A stretch of DNA of 21,410 nt, from the NCBI GenBank assembly GCA_016926695.1, contig JAFGOB010000093.1, positions 1 to 21,410 of the forward strand. Reading direction: 5' to 3'. Made by a program: the position numbers and the translations under genes. Positions 1 to 8,562 of this stretch are shown one piece after another. Position 1 is the first letter of the stretch. Every line of letters starts with the position of its first letter. A model generated the notes under the pieces. The model was not told the origin of the DNA and did no database searches. It worked only from the letters and a program-made list of their open reading frames with translations. The stretch is from Dehalococcoidales bacterium. Lineage in GTDB: Bacteria > Chloroflexota > Dehalococcoidia > Dehalococcoidales > UBA3254.

Positions 1-9
1 ATCACGCCT

Positions 10-190
10 GACTATTTTCACCAAATTGGTGTAGAAACCTCATGCCTATTGGAGGCTATTAGATGGCGGATCAAGGTGATCCTTGATTCACTATCTACTG
101 AGGCTAATCGAGATTGAATATTTTCACCAAAACGGTGCAGAAACCTCACGTTCATTTGAAGCTACTTGATGGCGGATCAAGGACACCTTG
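10..190. repeat. Diverged 106-bp tandem repeat with hairpins
   Basis: Bases 10-76 and 116-182 align without gaps at an offset of 106 bp, with about 55 of 67 positions identical. Each copy has two small inverted repeats. The first is CACCAA/TTGGTG at 19-31 in copy 1, reduced to CACC/GGTG at 125-137 in copy 2. The second is ATCAAGG/CCTTGAT at 70-87 in copy 1 and CAAGG/CCTTG at 178-190 in copy 2. The array lies just past the 3' end of the protease gene and may continue left of the window. No T-run follows the stems, so neither is a clear intrinsic terminator. The repeat family is not recognised. Confidence 0.7.
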
Positions 191-204
191 TCAAAGGTCT
201 ATTT

Positions 205-219
205 TATCCTATCCTATCC
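205..219. repeat. Pentanucleotide repeat (TATCC)x3 at protease stop
   Basis: Three exact TATCC units lie across the end of the protease gene. On the minus strand they read as GGATA units, and the protease TAG stop (211-209) is formed inside them. Gain or loss of a unit would change only the last few residues of the basic C-terminal tail. Confidence 0.6.
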
Positions 220-3200
220 TGTTGTTTCTGCTTCTTATAGCAACTATTATTACCGTGATGACCACAGCCAGTGCGCATACCCCAATGACTATGATTAACC
301 ACGGAGGCGTCTTTTCATCCGTTTGGACCGGAGCAGAGGAAGGAGAAAATTCCGCTGTGGCTGTTACGGTCTCGCCGGTTGATTCAGCCGGCGTCGGCGT
401 GGTAGCGGCAACGGCGGACGGAGCGGGCTCCCGGGTTATTTCAGGCAATAAAGGCACAAGCGTCCTGGTGGGCGGAGGAATTATGGTCTCCGCCGGCCCA
501 GGAGTGGAAACAGGCGTGGGAGAGACAGGGGTGGAAGCAGGCGGATTTTCCATTCCGGCTGTCAACGCAAAGCTGCTGAAGTGAGTTACCGGGGCTTTCA
601 CCATCTTGTTTTCAAAATCAACCACGCCTTCCAGGCCCTGCCAGGCTGTTCCATCATAATATGCTATATAAAGGTCTTCCTCAGCTACGTTCACGGGAAA
701 CTCGTCCTGATCATAAGCCATGGACAGCAACACGGGAGGATCGAATTGTGCCCCATCAGGACCAAAAGTATAGGCCGTGATAATGAGTGTTCCCTCTTCA
801 GGGGGGGGAGGAGCCTCAAGGGATTCCGCCTTCAGGGTTGATAGATATGTTCCCAGTGAAGTAAGAATTTTAGTACCACCGGAAATATCGACCTCCACCC
901 TGCCGTCCGGGGTCTTTAGCACGGCTGTGCTCTGTACCACGCCCCGGCTGTCTATTCTCAGTGATGACGTAGAGGTGAGTCCGTTCAAATACACAGCGAT
1001 AGTGGAAGACCCGCCGCCACCGCCTCCTCCACCACCGCCTCCGCTGCTCGACTTGACCACCGTAATGATACCGGAATCAATACTGGCCAAGCCGTCAATG
1101 GAAGCATGGATAATACCGCTGCCGGTTTCATTGGCCTCGAAGGTCACACTGGCCCCGGTTTCAGCACTCAGGTCGCTGACGGCAACCCCTCCGGTCAATT
1201 CCGTGATATTCCAGGTCGTACTTTCAGGATTACCTGTAAAGTTGCCGTACTGGTCCCTGGTAATACCATAAACTGTTAACTCACGGCCTTTTTTGATTTC
1301 CTGGGCCGGGACCACACCACCACCGCCGTCGCCGCTGGTTTCCACTCTGACCTGGCTGGCCGCAGCCGGATCGACCGTGAGTAATATGGACTCCGGCGTC
1401 TCAACGAGGTCCCCCGAAGACGCGATCAGCGTCAGCTCCCCGGCTTTGGTCCGGGCGATGTCCGTGAAAGAGGCTATCCCGTCTGCCGCCGCCCGGCTAA
1501 GCGTACCTTCCAGGGTATCCGAAGACGGGACGATAGTAATAATATCGGTATCAGAGGTCCGGTTGCCGTACCGGTCCACTATCTCCACCGTGAATAAGGG
1601 CCATATATCTCCGGCGATAGCCGTATCCGGCGGCTGCGTACCCCAGACCAGCCCGTACCTGGCCGCTGGGCCAATGGTAATTTCCAGAATATCCGATGTG
1701 CCGGGCAAAAAATTGTCATCCCCGCTGTAAACGGCGGTAATGTTATGCACACCCAGCGACAGGTCCGGGGTTGTGAAATCCGCCCGGCCCGTTTCGTCCA
1801 GGATATCCGTACCCAGTACTTCCGAGTCCTCTTCAAAACTCACGGTACCGGCAGGTATGACGCCGTTCGGTTCCGCAGGGCTGACCGCTGCGGTGAAAGT
1901 AACAGGCTGCCCGCAGGCGAAAAGGCTGCCAGATGACTCCAGAGAAATGGTGATCTCCGTCCTGGTATCAGCCTGGATAACGTCAAAGGGACTGCTGATA
2001 GCCTGGGTCAAGGCACCGCTGGAGGCAGTCAGGGTATACCCTGTGCCGGCTTTATCTATGCTGAGATCGGTAAAAACAGCCATTCCGTCGACCGCATTCA
2101 TCGTGGTCGTGCCGCATAGAGTAGCCCCGCTGGTTCCCGAACCGGGGGTAATGGACAGTGTTACAGGATCGCTGGAATCCGCTACTACGTTACCGACTAT
2201 ATCCTCTACTGTTATTGACGGCTGCGTGCCGAAGTTAACCCCGGCGGTATTCTCCGTACCGGGCTGCTGGCTGAATCCCAGCCTGGAAGCCTGTGAAAAC
2301 GTGGCATCCTGAATAACCGTTAGGGAATCACCGGAATAATTCGTCACATAGATCCTGTTGGTCTGCGGATCGACAACGAGACCGCGGGGTTTCTTGCCCA
2401 CATTAACTGAACCTTCAACATCATTGGTGTAGCCATCTATAATTGAAACAGTGTCGGCCCCGTTATTGGCCACAAAGATGCGGTTGGTAAGGGGATTCAC
2501 GGCTATTCCCCGGGGGGAACTTCCAACTGGTACGGTATCTACTACGACGTTGCTATCCCCGTTTATCACGGATACGGTGTTAACGCCGTTGTTGGTAACG
2601 TATACCCGGCTGGTATCCGGGTTAACAGCCACACCGAAAGGTTTTAATCCCACATTGACCGTTTTAATAACTTCGTGGCTGTAGCCATCCAGAACGGTCA
2701 GGTTATTGCTTCCGCTGTTGGTGACGTATACCCGGTTGGCGGCCTCGTTCACAGCAACGCCTTGAGGGAAGCTGCCTGTATTTACTGTTTTCTCGACCTC
2801 ACCGGTATTAACATTGATGATAGACAGGCTGTCATCCAGGTAGTTTGGGACATATATATAGCCGGTGGTCCTGTTTAGCGCTATTCCCCAGGGCTGGCTG
2901 CCAACATCCACCGCGTCCATCACAGTGTCGTTCTCAGCATCTATCACTGAAACAGTATTGTCCTGGCTGTTGGTTACATAGATACGTCCGGCAGCCGTAT
3001 TCATGACCATTCCCATGGGCTTGTTCCCCACATTCACTTCGGTCAATATATTTCCGCTGGAGCCGTCGATAACAGAAACACGGTTGCTGAGAGTACCCGC
3101 CGCGTAGATACGGTCGCTGTCAGGGTCAATATCCAGGGCATCAGGCCCGCTGGCCGTATTAATAGTGTCTATTACAGCATTGCTGGTCCCGTCGATCACC

Positions 3201-6200
3201 GAGACGGTACTGCTGCCATAGTTGGATACATAAACCAGGTTTTCGGCTATATTTACCGCTACGCCGAAAGGTTGCTTGCCTGTATCTATTGTCGTTAACG
3301 GGCTGTTATCTGCGCCGTTGATCACTGAGACAGTGTCACTGCCGAAGTTGGCAACATATACCAGGTTGTGTTCAGGATCAGGATTGACAGCCACGCCCCT
3401 GGGATTTTCTCCAACATCGAGCGTATCTACAATACTATTGTCATCTCCGTCGATCACCGTAATGCTGTTGTCACCATAATTCGTTACATAAATACGGTTT
3501 GTCAGGGCATTGACATCAATACCACCGGGCTCCTTCCCAACAGGAATTGTACCTATTACTATGTTGCTGTATCCATCGATTACGGATACACTATCGGACC
3601 CGTCATTTGAAACGTAAATACGATTGGTTGACGGGTTTACGCCTATTCCGCAGGGGGCATCCCCTACCGTCACGATATCCGCTACGGTATTGCTCTCCCC
3701 ATCGATAACGGAAACGGTATTACTGGAGTTATTGGCTACATAGATGCGATTGGTGGTCTCGTTCACGCCCATGCGAGCGGGAAAATCACCTACGTTTATG
3801 GTTTCAATAACAGCATTGCTGGCGCCGTCTATTACCGAGACATTATCATAACCAAGGTTGGATACATAGATAAAGCCGGTAACGGAATTGACGGCAATAC
3901 CCTGCGGCCAGAATCCTACATCTACCGTAGCCTCTCCGCTGCCGGTCGCCCCATCGATGACGCATACGTTATTACTTGAAATGTTGGTTATATATACGCG
4001 GCCGGTGGAGATGTTCACACCCACAGCAGCAGGATTAATACCGCCGCTGCCGAGCTTGATAGTGGAAACAACCACCGGGCCGGGCAAGGCTATGGCCGTG
4101 TCCTGGACAGTAAACGTACAGGATGCGATGATATAAGGAGAATCAGGATCATACTCGCCGGACAGGGTAGACTCAGTCCCCGCAACGGAGGCGTGCCAGG
4201 TACCGGAAGAATCAGTACCCTGCATAAAATCATGATGGGAGTAGAGATTGCCCGCATTGTCGGAAGTCACCAGATCGGTCGCCACCTTGATATCATCTCC
4301 GTCATAATAGACCACCTGGTAGTCATGGCCGGGCAGGTAGTCCGAGCCGCGTATGTAGGCGGTGTGCTCAGTCAGGATATCGCTGAAGTTATTGCATACG
4401 ATGGAATAGGCCTTATCGCTGTAAGAAGCCATCGTAACGCCGGCACCCACGGCTGCCGCTGCATCGACCAGGCCCCATCCATAGACATTGTCGCGGCCGG
4501 CCTCCCCTTCATCCACGGCTGTAGCTTCAAGAGCATGTCTGAGCTGCGCCGGGGTAAAATCAGGGTTCTTTCCAAGTACGAGAGCCGCCACCCCGGCTGC
4601 TATCGGACAGGCCATGCTGGTTCCCTGCAAAACCAGGTAGTCGGCCGGCCCGGACCCGTCAAGATCCTGGCCGTCATTGTCAATAATCCGTGTGGCATAG
4701 GGATAGATATCGGCCCCGGTGTTGTATTCAGGCCAGGGATAGACAGCATCGTCACGAACTGAAATGATTCTTTGTCCCGGAGCCACCATATTCGGCTTGG
4801 ACACTCCCGCTTCATCAACCCGGGGGCCCCGGCTGCTGAAATTGGCGATCTCTCCCACTGCCGCCGCGCTGGTGTGAGTCAATCCCATATAGTCCTTCCA
4901 GGAATTTCGTGTTGTTAGAGCTCCTACCGCAATGGCGCTATCCGCATCAGCCGGAGAACAGAGGGTATAATCCGGGTCCGGTTCGTGGAAGGTAACAGCG
5001 TTCTTTCCTCCTCTTATATAGATATGGAAAAACTGATTGGAGGAGGAGTCATTCCGGACTTTCAGGTAATAAGTCCCAGAGTCGCCCTGGCTGTCAAGCT
5101 GGCTCATCAGCGATTCTGTGCCCCTGGGGCTTTCCGACTGGCTGCCTTCTATCGACTCCAGTAAATCATGGTGGGAATTATAATATTGTAAACTGAGATC
5201 CCGGCGAATATTCAGGCCGTCGAACCAGACCAGGTTCATTGAAAGCGGACTTGTGCCGCTGTTTATATTCACTCTTATGTAACCGCTAGTGCTGTTGGCC
5301 CCTACCGTTCCCGAATAATGCCAGCCCATGTCGGCTTCGTTACCGGCAGACACGAATACCGACGCACCCTGGCTGACTGCGTAATCCACAGCCTGGCAGT
5401 CCTGTTCGCTGCCGTCATGATACTGGCCCCACGATCCATAGCTCAAGCTGATGATTCGTGCATGGTAAACATCCACTGCATCCCGAATAGCGGCTGCTTC
5501 GGAGGCAACAGACGCACTTCCATCAGCATCACTACCTATTTTCAGAAATACCAGGTCCGCATCCGGGGCCATACCTTTATAATCAGTGCCGTTGACACCC
5601 CTTCCCAGGAGACTGCCGGCCACATGAGTGCCATGCCCGGTAACCGTATTGGTCACGTTGTAATCCAGTGACGGATAGTCTGAATAGTCCCTTGAGTTCG
5701 CGGCGTCCAGGACAGGAAAATCCGCATTTGAGGTATCTATCCCGGAGTCAAGTACAGCTACCGTTACCCCTTCTCCCGTTTCCCCCCCAGACCAGACAGA
5801 ATCCACGCCTGCCTCAATCCTAGCCAGATCATTCATGGGCTGAGACTCTTTCTCAGCGGTATCCATACGAACGATGTAGCTCTTTGCCGACAATACATCC
5901 AGCTTGTCCACAGGCATATCCGCCAGAATAAACCCGCAGGGATGATTTCCGACCGGCGGGACCCAGGAGTCCGGGTATACGGTCACCCCCTGCGATTCCA
6001 GGTCGTTTATCTGGTCGATAGCCGGATACTGTTTAAAATAGATAAAGACCTTTTCATAGTCCATATAGTCCTGACCGGCAGCGCTCATGCCTGAACCGGA
6101 TAAAGAACTCCTGATAAACGCTATTTCACCAGGATAGGCTAAAGCCCGGGATTTAAGCTTGATACGCAGCGAAAGCAGGCTGCTGGCTTTACCGCCCTCC

Positions 6201-6319
6201 GTAAAATCGTCCTTATCAGCAAAGGCCGATACCGGCCTTGAACAATCGGCCATCAAGAGAGCAAATACCACAATTGCAGCAACTACTGAAATAAATCTGG
6301 TCATGCCGGTTCTTTTCAT
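209..6319 (-). CDS. Secreted subtilisin-like (S8) protease with 14 YVTN propeller blades, Ig-like domains and C-terminal membrane anchor
   Basis: The product is 2036 aa. Residues 1-32 are a signal peptide with likely cleavage after VSA; Cys26 is not in a good lipobox. Residues 33-160 look like a propeptide. The S8 domain has Asp191 (VAVLDSG), His229 (GHGTHVAG), oxyanion Asn327 (SAGNE) and Ser568 (GTSMACP), with an inserted beta-rich region at about 335-440. Residues 752-1340 hold 14 YVTN repeats of about 42 aa. Residues 1347-1755 are Ig-like or filamin-like domains, one of them Big_3_5-like at about 1452-1545. An 11-Gly hinge (1760-1770), a beta-rich module, a Pro/Thr-rich linker, a transmembrane helix (2007-2028) and a basic tail follow; there is no LPXTG motif. 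The start is preceded by AAGG about 10 nt upstream. The inferred role is proteolysis at the cell surface, held by the C-terminus. The substrate is unknown. Confidence 0.92.
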   Translation of the reverse strand: MKRTGMTRFISVVAAIVVFALLMADCSRPVSAFADKDDFTEGGKASSLLSLRIKLKSRALAYPGEIAFIRSSLSGSGMSAAGQDYMDYEKVFIYFKQYPAIDQINDLESQGVTVYPDSWVPPVGNHPCGFILADMPVDKLDVLSAKSYIVRMDTAEKESQPMNDLARIEAGVDSVWSGGETGEGVTVAVLDSGIDTSNADFPVLDAANSRDYSDYPSLDYNVTNTVTGHGTHVAGSLLGRGVNGTDYKGMAPDADLVFLKIGSDADGSASVASEAAAIRDAVDVYHARIISLSYGSWGQYHDGSEQDCQAVDYAVSQGASVFVSAGNEADMGWHYSGTVGANSTSGYIRVNINSGTSPLSMNLVWFDGLNIRRDLSLQYYNSHHDLLESIEGSQSESPRGTESLMSQLDSQGDSGTYYLKVRNDSSSNQFFHIYIRGGKNAVTFHEPDPDYTLCSPADADSAIAVGALTTRNSWKDYMGLTHTSAAAVGEIANFSSRGPRVDEAGVSKPNMVAPGQRIISVRDDAVYPWPEYNTGADIYPYATRIIDNDGQDLDGSGPADYLVLQGTSMACPIAAGVAALVLGKNPDFTPAQLRHALEATAVDEGEAGRDNVYGWGLVDAAAAVGAGVTMASYSDKAYSIVCNNFSDILTEHTAYIRGSDYLPGHDYQVVYYDGDDIKVATDLVTSDNAGNLYSHHDFMQGTDSSGTWHASVAGTESTLSGEYDPDSPYIIASCTFTVQDTAIALPGPVVVSTIKLGSGGINPAAVGVNISTGRVYITNISSNNVCVIDGATGSGEATVDVGFWPQGIAVNSVTGFIYVSNLGYDNVSVIDGASNAVIETINVGDFPARMGVNETTNRIYVANNSSNTVSVIDGESNTVADIVTVGDAPCGIGVNPSTNRIYVSNDGSDSVSVIDGYSNIVIGTIPVGKEPGGIDVNALTNRIYVTNYGDNSITVIDGDDNSIVDTLDVGENPRGVAVNPDPEHNLVYVANFGSDTVSVINGADNSPLTTIDTGKQPFGVAVNIAENLVYVSNYGSSTVSVIDGTSNAVIDTINTASGPDALDIDPDSDRIYAAGTLSNRVSVIDGSSGNILTEVNVGNKPMGMVMNTAAGRIYVTNSQDNTVSVIDAENDTVMDAVDVGSQPWGIALNRTTGYIYVPNYLDDSLSIINVNTGEVEKTVNTGSFPQGVAVNEAANRVYVTNSGSNNLTVLDGYSHEVIKTVNVGLKPFGVAVNPDTSRVYVTNNGVNTVSVINGDSNVVVDTVPVGSSPRGIAVNPLTNRIFVANNGADTVSIIDGYTNDVEGSVNVGKKPRGLVVDPQTNRIYVTNYSGDSLTVIQDATFSQASRLGFSQQPGTENTAGVNFGTQPSITVEDIVGNVVADSSDPVTLSITPGSGTSGATLCGTTTMNAVDGMAVFTDLSIDKAGTGYTLTASSGALTQAISSPFDVIQADTRTEITISLESSGSLFACGQPVTFTAAVSPAEPNGVIPAGTVSFEEDSEVLGTDILDETGRADFTTPDLSLGVHNITAVYSGDDNFLPGTSDILEITIGPAARYGLVWGTQPPDTAIAGDIWPLFTVEIVDRYGNRTSDTDIITIVPSSDTLEGTLSRAAADGIASFTDIARTKAGELTLIASSGDLVETPESILLTVDPAAASQVRVETSGDGGGGVVPAQEIKKGRELTVYGITRDQYGNFTGNPESTTWNITELTGGVAVSDLSAETGASVTFEANETGSGIIHASIDGLASIDSGIITVVKSSSGGGGGGGGGGGSSTIAVYLNGLTSTSSLRIDSRGVVQSTAVLKTPDGRVEVDISGGTKILTSLGTYLSTLKAESLEAPPPPEEGTLIITAYTFGPDGAQFDPPVLLSMAYDQDEFPVNVAEEDLYIAYYDGTAWQGLEGVVDFENKMVKAPVTHFSSFALTAGMENPPASTPVSPTPVSTPGPAETIIPPPTRTLVPLLPEITREPAPSAVAATTPTPAESTGETVTATAEFSPSSAPVQTDEKTPPWLIIVIGVCALAVVITVIIVAIRSRNNRIG
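801..808. repeat. G8 homopolymer (C8 in the protease mRNA)
   Basis: Eight consecutive G on the plus strand, read as C8 within codons for Pro1837-Pro1840 of the protease. Such tracts are prone to slippage. A frameshift here would disrupt the protein before its linker and transmembrane helix while leaving the protease and propellers intact. Confidence 0.55.
1010..1042 (-). repeat. Poly-glycine codon tract (Gly x11) in protease gene
   Basis: Eleven consecutive GGN codons encode Gly1760-Gly1770, flanked by serines. The third bases vary (A, C, G, T), so this is a protein-level hinge and not a simple DNA microsatellite. It separates the Ig-like region from the C-terminal beta-rich module. Confidence 0.85.
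2303..4066 (-). repeat. 14 tandem YVTN beta-propeller repeats (about 126 bp each)
   Basis: Residues about 752-1340 of the protease contain 14 units of about 42 aa. The typical pattern is VGxxPxGIAVNPxTNRIYVTN, then a short gap, then VSVIDG. Units 1 and 8 are the most degenerate; unit 8 has TASGPDALDIDP and YAAG in place of the YVTN core. This spacing suggests two consecutive seven-bladed propellers, each beginning with an atypical blade. DNA identity between units is only moderate, so the array is old and not recently expanded. Confidence 0.85.
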
Positions 6320-6344
6320 CTCACTACCTTAAAAAATAATACAT

Positions 6345-6350
6345 ATTATA
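6345..6350 (-). promoter_or_regulatory. Candidate -10 box for the protease gene
   Basis: A perfect TATAAT on the minus strand, 25 nt upstream of the protease ATG. The best -35 at a fitting distance is TTAGTA, with only three of six consensus bases, so the promoter call is tentative. Confidence 0.35.
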
Positions 6351-6618
6351 AATTCAACCATACGGATACTAACCTCTCGATCTCATCAGATCCAGCCCGT
6401 CAGGCGGCTGATAAGCCGATTGTTATTTTCTCAGTATGGTTTATTAAACCTGTTTGACGCGGTCCTCCGGGTTTCCCGGTCCACCGGTCAGCACATGTTT
6501 TCCAGGTATATTCTAACAGGTTAGGCGTGCAACATCATCTTGCGGATTGTACTGCTTGGTTGTGCCAATAAATATTTGTCCCGGTTTTTGCTCGCTAATA
6601 TTATTACGCCCGATTGTA

Positions 6619-6624
6619 TATAAT
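6619..6624 (+). promoter_or_regulatory. Candidate -10 box for the amidohydrolase gene
   Basis: A perfect TATAAT lies 31 nt upstream of the GTG chosen as start, with no recognisable -35. If it is used, the transcript would begin near 6631. A translation start at the upstream in-frame TTG (6614) would then be impossible, which supports the GTG at 6656. Confidence 0.35.
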
Positions 6625-6655
6625 TGTTATGCACCTGATAAAAAGGAGATATTTA

Positions 6656-8206
6656 GTGTCAGTACACGCCGACAAGATCCTGATCAATGCCAGGGTCATT
6701 ACCTGCGACTTCCGCCGTCCCGAAGCCGGTGCGGTGGCTGTTAAAAAAGAAAAAATCATGCTGGCCGGCGGGAATAGTGAAATCTGGCAGATGAAGGGTC
6801 AAGATACCGTAGTAATCGACTGTGAAGGCAAGACGCTCGTGCCCGGATTCAATGACGCTCACTGCCATTTTTTTGCGCTGATACGCAAGTTTTTAAGCCT
6901 TGATTTAAGTCCCGCGGCGGTCCACTCGATAAAGGAGATCAGGCAAAGATTGCTGCGCAAAGCTCAGTGCACTCCCGCCGGCGGATGGATCAGCGGTACG
7001 GACTATAACGAGTTTTATCTTGAGGAAAAACGTCACCCCACCTGCCGCGACCTGGATGAAGCAACCCCCCGGCATCCCGTAATTCTTGTTCACCGCACAA
7101 TGCATGCCTGCGTGCTGAATAGCCTGGGACTTGAACTCGCCGGCATTACGCTTGAGACGGAAGAGCCGCCGGGAGGACTGATGGAACGCGATCTGGACTC
7201 AGGAAAACCGAACGGACTTTTTTTTAATATGACAGGTTATATACAGGAACGAATAAAGCATACAATATCCCGGGAAGAAACTGTCCAGGCAGCGCGTCAA
7301 GCTGACGAGCAATATCTTTCCCTGGGTATTACATCACTGGGCGAAGCTACAGTGACTAACGACCTCAAGCGATGGCAAGCCTTCGGACGACTCAAGGAAG
7401 AGGGTATTATCAAAAGCAGAATTGACTTCATGCCCGGGTTCGCGGCTATGGAAGAATTCATGGAAAGCGGCCTTTCAACGGGAGCCGGAGATGACAGCCT
7501 GCACGTGGGCGGTCTGAAAATTGTCCTGAATGCAGACGGAGGGCAATTTCAGCCTTCCTGTGATGAACTTAGTGACATGGTACTGGATGCCGGGCGAAAG
7601 GGTTTCCCGGTTGCTATCCACGCTGTCGAACAGGATGCAGTTGAAACAGCCGTTGATGCCCTGGAGTATGCACGCAGCCGGCTGCCCCGCCTGCCCGTAC
7701 GCCAGCGGATCGAACACTGTTCTGAATGTCCGCCGTTACTCAGGCAAAGACTGGGCCGATTAAAAGCGGCGGTTGTCAGCCAACCGCCCTTTCTATACTA
7801 CAGCGGAGAAAGGTACCTGGACCAGGTATCTCCTCAAACAATGGAATGGCTCTACCCGTTTAAGTCCATGATGGATGAAGGCCTGATCGTCGCCGGAAGC
7901 TCGGACTCCCCCATCGCTGACAATAATCCCCTGACAGGCATCTACTCAGCCGTAACACGCAGATCGGAACAGGGACAGGTACTCAATATTTCGGAAGCTG
8001 TCAGGCCTGAACAGGCCCTTGAGATGTATACCCTCAACGCGGCACTGGCCTCGTCCCGAGAAAAGACAACGGGATCGATCTCACCCGGTAAACTGGCGGA
8101 TATGGTACTGCTGAACGGCGATCCGCTGAATACGCCTCCCGAGGGGCTCAAAGACATCAAGGTGGAAATGACTCTGATCGGCGGAGAAGTGGTCTGGGAG
8201 AAGTAA
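6656..8206 (+). CDS. Amidohydrolase family protein, YtcJ-like (Amidohydro_3)
   Basis: The product is 516 aa with the complete metal-hydrolase pattern: His69-x-His71 (NDAHCH) after beta-strand 1, Lys288 (GLKIVLNADGG), His322 (VAIHAVEQ), His354 (RIEHC) and Asp417 (SDSP). An N-terminal beta-sandwich (ILINARVITC) and the C-terminal GKLADMVLLNGDPL strand are typical of Amidohydro_3/YtcJ enzymes, which hydrolyse C-N bonds of amides or cyclic ureides. Whether Lys288 is carbamylated cannot be told from sequence. There is no signal peptide, so it is probably cytoplasmic. The GTG start is chosen because AGGAG (6644-6648) lies 7 nt upstream; a TTG at 6614 would extend it by 14 residues without a Shine-Dalgarno site. 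It lies alone between divergent and promoter-separated neighbours. The substrate is unknown. Confidence 0.88.
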   Translation: MSVHADKILINARVITCDFRRPEAGAVAVKKEKIMLAGGNSEIWQMKGQDTVVIDCEGKTLVPGFNDAHCHFFALIRKFLSLDLSPAAVHSIKEIRQRLLRKAQCTPAGGWISGTDYNEFYLEEKRHPTCRDLDEATPRHPVILVHRTMHACVLNSLGLELAGITLETEEPPGGLMERDLDSGKPNGLFFNMTGYIQERIKHTISREETVQAARQADEQYLSLGITSLGEATVTNDLKRWQAFGRLKEEGIIKSRIDFMPGFAAMEEFMESGLSTGAGDDSLHVGGLKIVLNADGGQFQPSCDELSDMVLDAGRKGFPVAIHAVEQDAVETAVDALEYARSRLPRLPVRQRIEHCSECPPLLRQRLGRLKAAVVSQPPFLYYSGERYLDQVSPQTMEWLYPFKSMMDEGLIVAGSSDSPIADNNPLTGIYSAVTRRSEQGQVLNISEAVRPEQALEMYTLNAALASSREKTTGSISPGKLADMVLLNGDPLNTPPEGLKDIKVEMTLIGGEVVWEK

Positions 8207-8250
8207 AAATATTCAAGCCCTTTGTCCGTGAAAACCAGATGAAAAGAGTC

Positions 8251-8265
8251 ATTTCCACTGGAAAT
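8251..8265. promoter_or_regulatory. Interrupted palindrome upstream of rpoB P1
   Basis: ATTTCC-ACT-GGAAAT is a perfect 6-3-6 inverted repeat ending 9 nt before the P1 -35 box. It could be a regulator site. It could also be a weak AT-rich terminator for the amidohydrolase transcript, since TATTT follows. The sequence cannot decide between these. Confidence 0.3.
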
Positions 8266-8274
8266 TATTTATAC

Positions 8275-8304
8275 TTCACATTGGAAAAATAGTTATGGTA
8301 TAAT
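8275..8304 (+). promoter_or_regulatory. rpoBC promoter P1 (sigma-70, extended -10)
   Basis: TTCACA (8275-8280, five of six consensus) and TATAAT (8299-8304, perfect) are 18 bp apart. TG at 8296-8297 gives an extended -10. Transcription would start near 8311, leaving a leader of about 250 nt before rpoB. Confidence 0.7.
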
Positions 8305-8356
8305 GTTATAGCTGAATGAGAAAATCAGTTAACTAAAAGAATAGAAAAATAAGTTT

Positions 8357-8401
8357 GCCTGCCTGTCGATACTACTTAATGCAGTGGGTAGATGGGTGGG
8401 C
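8357..8401 (+). promoter_or_regulatory. Possible leader hairpin or attenuator in the P1 transcript
   Basis: In RNA, 8357-8367 (GCCTGCCTGTC) can pair over 11 bp with 8391-8401 (GATGGGTGGGC), including four G-U pairs. TTGACATTTTTTG follows, so a T-run begins 7 nt after the stem. It could partly terminate transcription from P1 and would not be present in transcripts from P2. The wobble pairs and the displaced T-run make this uncertain. Confidence 0.3.
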
Positions 8402-8430
8402 TTGACATTTTTTGTTTGAGGTGATAAGAT
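8402..8430 (+). promoter_or_regulatory. rpoBC promoter P2 (sigma-70, extended -10)
   Basis: A perfect TTGACA (8402-8407) and TAAGAT (8425-8430, five of six) are 17 bp apart. TG at 8422-8423 gives an extended -10. Transcription would start near 8437, leaving a leader of about 125 nt. This is the strongest promoter match in the window. Confidence 0.75.
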
Positions 8431-8562
8431 AGTAGGTTGTGATCGCGCCTCTCAAAAACTTTCATTTCAGAATAAATCTGGACTATTCCCCAATTGCCGC
8501 ACAAGGCTGTAATCAAGCTTAATTTTATTTTTTAGAACGAATAAAGTGTGTGAGGAGTTTTT

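Larger units (their letters stand above)
6320..6655. other. Divergent intergenic region between protease and amidohydrolase
   Basis: This 336-bp region holds the upstream signals of two divergent genes. For the protease (minus) there is TATAAT at 6350-6345 without a convincing -35. For the amidohydrolase (plus) there is TATAAT at 6619-6624, also without a good -35. Two small hairpins lie in the middle: CGGCT/AGCCG at 6403-6416 and CCGGG/CCCGG at 6467-6479. Neither is followed by a T-run. No gene is seen here. Confidence 0.5.
8207..8562. other. rpoBC upstream control region
   Basis: This 356-bp region carries no gene. In order it holds an interrupted palindrome (8251-8265), promoter P1 (8275-8304), an RNA hairpin (8357-8401), promoter P2 (8402-8430) and the rpoB Shine-Dalgarno GAGGAG (8552-8557, 5 nt before the ATG). 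The long leader and two promoters suit a highly and variably transcribed core operon. The ribosomal protein genes rplJ and rplL, often found just upstream of rpoB, are absent here. Confidence 0.7.

Noticed and set aside
114..584. Open frame on the plus strand starting in the left repeat
   Set aside because: It runs antisense through the C-terminal coding part of the protease, whose domains and membrane anchor are clear; its translation resembles no family I know.
2303..4066. Regular repeat spacing that might suggest a CRISPR array
   Set aside because: The 126-bp period follows codons of YVTN blades within one open frame; units are diverged and there are no short identical repeats with unique spacers.
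6235..6262. Lipoprotein signal (Cys26) in the protease
   Set aside because: The residue before the cysteine is Asp, which does not fit a lipobox; cleavage after VSA fits better, and a C-terminal membrane helix already provides an anchor.
6614..6655. Upstream TTG start for the amidohydrolase
   Set aside because: It has no Shine-Dalgarno site, and the added residues overlap the -10 box and the AGGAG that serves the GTG at 6656.
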